A stretch of DNA of 43,586 nucleotides from a virus: the IMG/VR virus record IMGVR_UViG_3300040810_000139, positions 1-43,586 of that record; one strand, written 5' to 3'. Below, one piece after another: positions 1-7,300 of this stretch. Below the pieces are notes generated by a model that was not told where the DNA came from, made no database searches, and saw only the letters and a list, made by a program, of their open reading frames with translations. The translations under genes and the position numbers were made by a program. Within the stretch, counting starts at the first letter, position 1; every line of letters begins with the position of its first letter.

Positions 1-2
1 AT

Positions 3-839
3 TATGCTAACGCACTAAAGTTAGAATGTGAAGACCTATATCTTATGTCACAACGTCCTATTGTAGGACTACACGCATTGATTAAAGAAGACTTTCACAA
101 GCACAAGTTCAATAAACATTTTATATCGTTGAACTGGAGATTTACAAAACATCGTCAAATCTTAGCAAACTTTTTAGCAGGAGAAAATGGTTATTTAAGT
201 TGGTACTTTAGTGATTCATTAGATGTTGTAAAAGACAATTTATATTTTGATATCGATCAATGGATGACAACATCACCTGAAGTTTATCAACAGTTAGCAG
301 ATAATAATTTAGTATGTAAAGAGAATGCACCCTATACTGTAGACAAACCAAGTGATATAGGAATCGATTCGCAAGAAGCAATTTGGCCTAAAGTTGCAGA
401 ATACAAAGACGGACAAACACCATCATTATACAATACAAAAGAAACAATGTTAGCAAACTTTTATAGAAATGTGTTTGTAGATATTGTAACAGAAACTAGA
501 TTTGCACAGTCTTGTGCGAACTATAGTGAAAAAGTATTGCAACCAATACAATACATGAAGCCGTTTATATTATTAGCACCACCGCATACATTAAAGTATA
601 TTAAAGAGTCTGGTTATCAAACGTTTGATCAGTTTTGGGACGAAAGTTATGATGAAACTGAAGATCACGGCGAACGTTTAAGAAAAATATTAGAGTTGAT
701 TAAATCAATTTTAGATAAACCTCTGTCAGAACTACATGATATGTACGAACAAATGATGCCCATATTAGAACACAATAGAGAAACATATTTAAAACTAACA
801 TGGAGCCCAAATTTTGATGACACGGAGTTTCATAACTAA
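3..839 (+). CDS. Putative glycosyltransferase-like protein, 5' truncated by the window edge
   Basis: The reading frame is open from base 3 through the ATG at 45, so the gene almost certainly begins upstream. The product ends with a block that includes VTETRFAQ, NYSEKVLQPI, KPFILLAPP and FWDESYD. The same block, in the same order, ends the 459-residue protein at 22924-24303, so this is the C-terminal part of a paralogue. A conserved Glu followed by a 'SEK' segment and a 'P-F-I-L' strand recalls the C-terminal sugar-nucleotide-binding half of GT-B-type transferases (GT10/exostosin-like); that assignment is inference and I cannot confirm it by search. It is directly followed (0 bp gap) by the PP-loop gene and belongs to the 1-9967 cluster with SGNH and carbamoyltransferase genes, consistent with glycan modification. 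An internal start at 45 is possible but less likely, because homologous sequence continues upstream of it. Confidence 0.6.
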   Translation, partial: YANALKLECEDLYLMSQRPIVGLHALIKEDFHKHKFNKHFISLNWRFTKHRQILANFLAGENGYLSWYFSDSLDVVKDNLYFDIDQWMTTSPEVYQQLADNNLVCKENAPYTVDKPSDIGIDSQEAIWPKVAEYKDGQTPSLYNTKETMLANFYRNVFVDIVTETRFAQSCANYSEKVLQPIQYMKPFILLAPPHTLKYIKESGYQTFDQFWDESYDETEDHGERLRKILELIKSILDKPLSELHDMYEQMMPILEHNRETYLKLTWSPNFDDTEFHN

Positions 840-1721
840 ATGCAAACTAAAGTTTCCCATGATGACTTTTTGACATTTCATGGACATGGTAAAGATTACA
901 GAATAGATATTAAATCTATTCCTAGAACAGCAGAATCATATTATAAAGAGGCTATAAAAGCCGCTCAAACAATATATGATGAATCTGATGACGATGTTCA
1001 TATTATGTTTGGTGGAGGCAATGACTGTGAATACATGGTCAATGTTTTTAGAGAAGCAAAGATACCATTTACAGTTGCTATCATAAGTTATGGTAAAGAT
1101 TTTAAATATAATATGCATGACACACGATATGCATTAGACTGGTGTGACAAGTATAAGTACAAACCAGTTATAATTGATTTAGATATTGAAGAATTTGTAA
1201 AGTCAGGTCAAATGTATGACGTAGCAGAAGAATCTAAATGTTGCGAATATAGAATGACTACTACAATGATAGGTGCTAGTAAAGTAGATGGCACAGTTGT
1301 AATGGCAAACGAGCCACAAGTATGTAAAACTGATGATGGCACTTGGGTTTGGGAAGAGTATGAAAGAATAAACAGTTACGGTAACTGGTGGGAGTCAAGA
1401 GGATTAAAAGGAACATCAGATTTTGGCTCATACACAGGGGAACAAGTACTTGCGTTTTTACAAGAACCGATTATTAAACGTTTAGTAAATAATGAATTAG
1501 ATTATGCATCGTCTGTGCCTGTTAAACAACTTTTATATAATCAAAATTCTTGGTCTCAAATCAAACGATGGAAGAGAACAGGATGGGAAAGATTTGAAAG
1601 AACTGATTTGTTTGCTAGTCTAAACGTAAAAGCAAACATGAGATATTTTACAGAACGATATAATGGCAGTTTTTATTTAGATTATGATGAAACTGTAAAA
1701 CGATTGAGAGGAATAACATGA
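840..1721 (+). CDS. PP-loop (adenine nucleotide alpha-hydrolase-like) ATPase protein
   Basis: The 293-residue product has the motif FGGGNDCE at residues 57-64 after a short hydrophobic strand, which fits the PP-loop (SGGxDS-type) of the N-type ATP pyrophosphatase/PAPS-reductase/asparagine-synthase superfamily. Members adenylate a carboxyl or carbonyl group or reduce sulfur compounds; the substrate here cannot be told. The first Ser of the classical motif is replaced by Gly and the last by Cys, so the chemistry may differ. A CC pair at about residues 131-132 is notable. The gene starts one base after the previous stop, and its own stop overlaps the next start (ATGA at 1718-1721), so it is translated as part of an operon with the SGNH-like gene. 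Its placement in a sugar-modification cluster suggests that it prepares an activated small molecule, but this is inference. Confidence 0.55.
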   Translation: MQTKVSHDDFLTFHGHGKDYRIDIKSIPRTAESYYKEAIKAAQTIYDESDDDVHIMFGGGNDCEYMVNVFREAKIPFTVAIISYGKDFKYNMHDTRYALDWCDKYKYKPVIIDLDIEEFVKSGQMYDVAEESKCCEYRMTTTMIGASKVDGTVVMANEPQVCKTDDGTWVWEEYERINSYGNWWESRGLKGTSDFGSYTGEQVLAFLQEPIIKRLVNNELDYASSVPVKQLLYNQNSWSQIKRWKRTGWERFERTDLFASLNVKANMRYFTERYNGSFYLDYDETVKRLRGIT

Positions 1722-2476
1722 AAAAAGAAAAGATATTATTAATTGCTGGATGTTCACATGCCGCAGGATCTGAGATTGACGGCAATGAAGATTCAGACTA
1801 CAATAGAGAACATTCATACGGTGCATTAATTGCTAAACATTTAAAACGTAAACCAGTTAGTATCGCACAAGTGGGTGCAACTAATACAGGTATTAGTAGA
1901 CAAGTATTGCAATGGTTTCATAATTGCTATAATCCAGATACTATGAATGTAAATGTACTTGTATCTTGGACGGAACCTACTAGATTAGAAGTGCCTAGTG
2001 AATCAGAACGCAACTATCAAAGTGCATCACATGCAACTGATTGGTATGAAAAAGGTAGTGACTATTTTTATAAAGTTATCATAGGTTGGATCGGAGAAGA
2101 CGAAGAAGAAAAAAGAGACACTCCAGACTTGCACAAATTTATGGCTAATCATCAACCTTACTTAGAATACCAATCATATCAATTAATCTTACAAATACAG
2201 TATTTGTTGCAATCACATAAGATTCCTTATATGATGTTAAATGCAATGCCATTCTTTTTAGATGATATAACTGCTATCAAAAATCTTCTGCCCTTGGTAG
2301 ATGATAATAAATACTATCAGTTAAACAATAAAGACGAAGCATTTTATCAAAAATATCAACGTCTGGGATATGTCAACGAAAAAGCAAAGTATTGGCATCA
2401 CGGCGAAGAACCGCATAAATTATTTGCTGATGAATTGATTAACTTTAATGAGGAATACAAATGTTTAAAAAGATAA
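1718..2476 (+). CDS. SGNH/GDSL hydrolase-like protein
   Basis: The 252-residue product opens with a hydrophobic strand leading into GCSHAAG (around residues 11-17), which matches block I of SGNH hydrolases, with the nucleophile Ser inside G-C-S. A second block, QVGATNTGISRQ, gives the Gly/Asn oxyanion positions. A convincing C-terminal D-x-x-H block is less clear; HHGEEPHKLFADEL near the end may hold the His. SGNH enzymes in phages usually act on ester groups of glycans such as O-acetyl groups. The gene overlaps its upstream neighbour by 4 nt and its downstream neighbour by 16 nt. A second SGNH-like protein lies at 29584-30294. Fold assignment is fairly good; the reaction is not known. Confidence 0.6.
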   Translation: MKKEKILLIAGCSHAAGSEIDGNEDSDYNREHSYGALIAKHLKRKPVSIAQVGATNTGISRQVLQWFHNCYNPDTMNVNVLVSWTEPTRLEVPSESERNYQSASHATDWYEKGSDYFYKVIIGWIGEDEEEKRDTPDLHKFMANHQPYLEYQSYQLILQIQYLLQSHKIPYMMLNAMPFFLDDITAIKNLLPLVDDNKYYQLNNKDEAFYQKYQRLGYVNEKAKYWHHGEEPHKLFADELINFNEEYKCLKR

Positions 2477-2610
2477 TCGATAAGATTAAACATCTCTTAC
2501 GTAAGATTGCAGACTTCTTAAAGACTCCTTACATCAAATACAAACGTGAAAAAGAATATAAGAAACGTTTAGCAGAACTTAAGAAAAGAGATCCATTCAT
2601 TTACAAATGA
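2461..2610 (+). CDS. Small very basic protein (49 aa), unknown function
   Basis: An ATG at 2461 opens a 49-residue frame that ends with TGA at 2608-2610. The product is rich in Lys and Arg, with a probable amphipathic helix in the first 20 residues (MFKKIIDKIKHLLRKIADFL) and the C-terminal tail KKRDPFIYK. Small basic proteins with a similar '..KKRDPFIY' ending are, from memory, common in T4-like marine phages, but no function is known to me. The start overlaps the end of the SGNH gene by 16 nt, and the stop overlaps the next ATG (ATGA at 2607-2610), so translational coupling is likely. The charge pattern suggests binding to nucleic acid or membrane; that is only inference. Confidence 0.65.
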   Translation: MFKKIIDKIKHLLRKIADFLKTPYIKYKREKEYKKRLAELKKRDPFIYK

Positions 2611-2855
2611 GTGAAAAATTAGTTAAGGCACTCTATGAAGGGGTAGTCACAATTGTTTTTGAAAAGATTGACACAAAAGAAATCAGAATTATGCCCTGCA
2701 CCCTTAACAAAGATTTTCACAAGCAAACAATTGAGATTAAAAATTTAAGTGCGATGGACACTATAGTATGTTATGCTTTAGACAAACTAGCATGGCGTGA
2801 TGTTCGTATTAACACAATCAAAGATTGGTACAAAGGATATCCAAAAGAAGTATGA
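2607..2855 (+). CDS. SH3-like beta-barrel small protein (DUF2693-like)
   Basis: The 82-residue product contains GVVTIVFEKIDTKEIRIMPC, a set of short alternating beta strands ending in a CTLN turn, and a C-terminal 'WRDVRINTIKDW' segment. This pattern resembles the small phage proteins annotated as SH3 beta-barrel fold or DUF2693, whose usual ending is 'WRSFRxDSI'. The function of that family is not established. The gene overlaps both neighbours by 4 nt (ATGA junctions), so it is translated in step with the carbamoyltransferase. The assignment rests on remembered family patterns. Confidence 0.55.
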   Translation: MSEKLVKALYEGVVTIVFEKIDTKEIRIMPCTLNKDFHKQTIEIKNLSAMDTIVCYALDKLAWRDVRINTIKDWYKGYPKEV

Positions 2856-4390
2856 GTAGAAAATATATAGGTATAAGTTGTGGCTTCCATGATGCAGGCG
2901 TATCTTTGGTAGACGACAACGGAGACATTTTATTTGCAGGACACAGTGAACGATATAGTAAAAAGAAACATGACTCAGAGTTGTGTCCTGAAATTATCGA
3001 TGAAGCACTAGAATGGGTAGGCAACGAAGACCGGTTATTTGTAAATTATTATGAACGACCTTGGGTAAAAGCATGGCGACAGTTTAGAGCAGGTCAACAG
3101 TTAGGACCATTCAATTTTGCAGAAATATTCGGTGTTGACATATACAATACTTTAATCGAAAAAGTTACAAAACAATGGGGTCATTTTATGCACGATGGGC
3201 ATATACCTCACTTTGTTCAAACACATCCTCATCACAAATGTCATGCGGCAGCCAGTTTTCAAACATCATCTTTTGATGAAGCAACTATAGTTATTATAGA
3301 TGCGATCGGTGAAAATGATTGTGCTACTATTTGGAAAGGTTATTACAATAAAAAAGGCGAAGCAAAATATAAAAAGTTGTGGACACTTAAGTACCCTAAC
3401 TCTATTGGATTATACTATAGTGCAATGACAGCAAGATTAGGTTTACGACCACTAGACGAAGAATATATTTTAATGGGTATGGCCGCATATGGTGAGCCTA
3501 AATATGTTAAAGACATAGAAGATAAGTTTGGCGCCCATACAGATTCATTATTATTTAAAGAAAATACACACATCGGCATTGATGATTCATTTTTAGAAGG
3601 AGCAGATGAGTTTGATATTGCCGCATCAGCACAAGTATACGTAGAAAAACTTATTAAGATAGTAATGAGCAAAGCAAGACAATTAAACAAGAGTGACAAC
3701 TTAGTCTATGGCGGGGGAGTCGCACTTAACTGTTCTGCTAATAGATTTTTAGGTCAATACTTTGAAAACATTTGGATTATGCCTAACCCAGGAGATGCTG
3801 GTAACTCATTAGGAGCCGCGGCACTAGGCTACGGTAAGAAATTAAATTGGAAAAATGCATTCTTGGGCACAGATATTGTAGGAGTTTATCCTGTTATTGA
3901 AACTATTAAGGCACTAAAAGAAGATAAAATTGTGGGGATAGCCTCTGGTCGTGCTGAGTTCGGTCCTAGAGCATTGGGAACTAGATCATTACTAGCAGAC
4001 CCAAGAGGATCAAAGATAAAATCAGAAGTAAACAAGATTAAAAAGAGACAACAGTTTAGACCGTTTGCTCCTATGATACTAGAAGAACTTGTAGATGAAT
4101 ATTTTGAAATGCCGGCGCATTGGAACAACTCACCTTACATGCAAGTTACAGCACCTTGTAAGTATCCTAAAAAATTCCCTGCTATCGTACATAAAGACGG
4201 AACAAGTAGAGTGCAAACAGTACCAAATGACGGCACAGGCATTCGTAGATTGTTAGAAGCATGGTATAAAGAAACAGGATGTCCTATCTTGTTAAACACA
4301 TCATTAAATGTTCGAGGTGAGCCCATGGTCAATGATAGATCCGACGCAGATCGATTTGAAAAACTTTACAAGACCCGCGTAATTTCATAA
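2852..4390 (+). CDS. Carbamoyltransferase, NodU/CmcH family
   Basis: The 512-residue protein starts at the ATG that overlaps the previous stop; longer upstream starts would run into the previous gene. The N-terminal domain has the ASKHA-type start (YIGISCGFHDAGVSLV), an SERYSKKKHD segment, and the metal-binding HHKCHAA motif at about residues 127-133, plus GGVALNCSANR and GDAGNSLGAA. The C-terminal YrdC-like domain shows EFGPRALGTRSLLADPR and LLNTSLNVRGEPMV. The family transfers carbamoyl from carbamoyl phosphate, through carbamoyl-adenylate, to a hydroxyl of sugars or antibiotics. All key motifs are present, so the enzyme is probably active. The C-terminus stops about 15 residues after RGEPMV and looks a little shorter than typical members. 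Within this cluster a sugar on the virion or host surface is the likely acceptor. Confidence 0.88.
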   Translation: MSRKYIGISCGFHDAGVSLVDDNGDILFAGHSERYSKKKHDSELCPEIIDEALEWVGNEDRLFVNYYERPWVKAWRQFRAGQQLGPFNFAEIFGVDIYNTLIEKVTKQWGHFMHDGHIPHFVQTHPHHKCHAAASFQTSSFDEATIVIIDAIGENDCATIWKGYYNKKGEAKYKKLWTLKYPNSIGLYYSAMTARLGLRPLDEEYILMGMAAYGEPKYVKDIEDKFGAHTDSLLFKENTHIGIDDSFLEGADEFDIAASAQVYVEKLIKIVMSKARQLNKSDNLVYGGGVALNCSANRFLGQYFENIWIMPNPGDAGNSLGAAALGYGKKLNWKNAFLGTDIVGVYPVIETIKALKEDKIVGIASGRAEFGPRALGTRSLLADPRGSKIKSEVNKIKKRQQFRPFAPMILEELVDEYFEMPAHWNNSPYMQVTAPCKYPKKFPAIVHKDGTSRVQTVPNDGTGIRRLLEAWYKETGCPILLNTSLNVRGEPMVNDRSDADRFEKLYKTRVIS

Positions 4391-4399
4391 GTATATAAT

Positions 4400-7300
4400 A
4401 TGCTTAGAGACGTATTTTACTTTGGTGAAAAACCAAACGTTCACCCTAGAGAACGAAAAGTTTTCGATATAGATGAGGCTCGTAAAGAAGCCACTACAGA
4501 TCACTTTTGGATAATTAACGAGTTCTGTGATTATGCAGGATTTGATTGGGAGTTCGATTTTGATTTTTTACCCGACGAAGATGTTTGGGCAGAAGAACAC
4601 AATAATATATGGCCTAGTCAACATCAAAAAGACTCAGGCACTTGGCTATGTGCAAAAGAACAAAGTGACATTAGAGTTTATCGTGCAGATGTTGCACCAA
4701 TCAAACGCAAATCTATTAAAAACGAATGTTGGAAGTTGTTCGACAAAATCGATGAAAACAAATTTGATTTTTCATGGCATCCAGATCCTACAGATCCTCC
4801 CTACATATATGTATGGGGAAGTAAATTTGCAACAGCACAACAAAGAAGTGTTGTAGAGTATCACACCCCTGATAACGTAGGACATGTTAAGTACATAGAT
4901 ACTCTTGTCGAACTTGAACCACAAATGTCTAGGTGGAAAATTAATGAACCTATCGATGAAAGTAAAGTAGACTTTACATGGCGCCCTGATCCATTAGATA
5001 CAGAACCTTTTATATATGTATGGGGAAGCAAGTGGGCACCCGCAGAACAAGTACCAATCTTAGAATATCATGTACCTGGTAATGACGGTACAATTAAGTA
5101 CATTGATAAACCAGTAGACTTAGCAGTAGATATGTCTGTGTGGGAAGTCTTAGAAGAAATTGAAGAAGATTCATTTGACTTTACATGGAGACCTGATCCA
5201 AACGAAACAGAACCATTTAATTATGTGTTTGGTAATCAATTATACGATGGTACAATTATGCCTACACTTATATACAAAGTCGAAGGCGCAGAAGCAGTCA
5301 AGTATGTTACCGAATATACACCTAAACTAAAGTCAAAGCCAGAGTTATTTGAGTTTAACGAAAAAATCGACATGAATGAATTTGATTTTAGTTGGAGACC
5401 TAATCCTACTAGTCCACCTTATATCTATGCGTGGGGAAATCAATGGAATAAAGCAGAAGATAAAGTTAGTATAGAGTTTAAAGTAGAAGGAGCAACTGAA
5501 TATCAGTTTATGCCAGAAACAACTGTACGTATGCCGTGTGCTGATAACTGGACAATACCTGACAACATTCAAAAATATACATTTGATTTTAGTTGGGAAC
5601 CTAATCCTAACGAGCCGGCTATGATACATGAGTTCGGCACTCAACATCAGAAGACAGGTGGACCTATCTATACTGTAGAGGGTGCAACAGAAACAAAATA
5701 TCAAAATATTTTTTACGCAATTGCAACACCCACCGAAGATAAGTGGGAAATACCTGACAATATAGATACAAGTGAATTTGATTTCTCATGGCATCCAGAC
5801 TCAACAGAACCTGTACCATACATCTATCATTTTCCAACTCAATGGGCTATGTCAGGTGGTCCTGTATATCGTTGTGATGATGCAGAAGAAATTAAATATG
5901 TAGATTCACAAGTAGCAAAAGCATTGCCATGCAAAGATAATTGGGAATTTAATCCTAAGTTAATCGAAGAAGATTCATTTGATTTTTCTTGGCACCCTTA
6001 CGCAGAAGATGAGCCGTACATTTATCAATTTGGTACTCAATGGCAAAAAACAGGTGGACCAAAATATATTACTCCAGGTGTACATGAAGGCAGTGCTGTC
6101 AAATATATCGATACAAGAATTTTAAAAGCAACTAGACTAGCAGATCCAAATAGTTTCAGAGTATTGAATAACTATTGTATTAAAGGGTTTGATTTTAGTT
6201 GGCATCCCGATGAAACATCAGAGCCATTTATCTATCAGTTTGGTAATCAATATTATCCTGCTGAACAAATGCCTACGTTAGAGTACAGAGTCATTGGAGC
6301 AGATGAAGTTAGTTATGTTAACGACTTGATAGCAACATTAGGACATGATAAAACAAACTGGGAGATACCAGAAAACGTAGACGTAAGTGAGTTTGACTTT
6401 AGTTGGAAGCCTAATCCAAATGAACCAGCAATGATACATGAGTTTGGTACTCAATGGCAAAAGACAGGTGGTCCAAGATATCATGTAGAGGGGGCAACTG
6501 AAGTAAAATATGAAACGCAGTTTAAAGCAAAAGCATTACCTAAAATGGACAACTGGACTGTGCCTGAAAATATCGATAGTGATAAGTTTGATTACAGTTG
6601 GCATCCAGATGCAACAAGTCCACCTTACATTTATAGATTTCCTACACAGTGGGCACTTAGCGGAGGACCAGTCTATAAAGTTGACGGCGCAGAAGAAGTA
6701 AAATATGTAGAAGATCAAGTATCAAAAGCATTGCCGTGCAAAGACAATTGGGAGTTTGATCCTAAATTAATTGACGAAGATGATTTCGACTATTCATGGC
6801 ATCCTTATGCAGAAGATGAGCCGTTTATCTATCAGTTCGGTACTCAATGGCAAAAGACAGGTGGACACAAATACATAACACCCGGTGCACATGAAGGTAG
6901 TGCTATAAAATATATTGATACACGTATTATAAAATCAAAAAGATTACCTAATCCTAACAATAGACATTGGGGAACGTTAGGTAATTATAAAATTAAAGAC
7001 TTTGACTACAGTTGGCACCACGATGAAACAGATGAGCCGTTCATTTATCAGTTTGGTAACAAGTTTTATTCAGCAGAAGAAATGCCTACAATTGAATACA
7101 GAGTTATAGGTGCAGAGTCTGTCAAGTATGTACATGATGTAGTCGCACAGTTAGAAGAAAATGATGAAGATTGGATTATACCTGACGATGTAGATACAAA
7201 AAACTTTGACTTTGGTTGGAGACCGTCTCCGCTTGAAGATCAAGCATACATCTATCAGTTTGGTACTCAATGGCAGAAGACAGGTGGACCTCAGTTTATT

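Noticed and set aside
4386-4393. CATAAGTA 6 nt before the giant gene as a sixth leaderless late promoter
   Set aside because: It has a mismatch in the core and a 6-nt gap instead of 5; too weak to include with the five exact cases.
5345-5704. Minus-strand frame of 119 codons inside the giant gene, with others like it
   Set aside because: Repeats in the sense gene produce repeated antisense frames; no ribosome sites or promoters are present.
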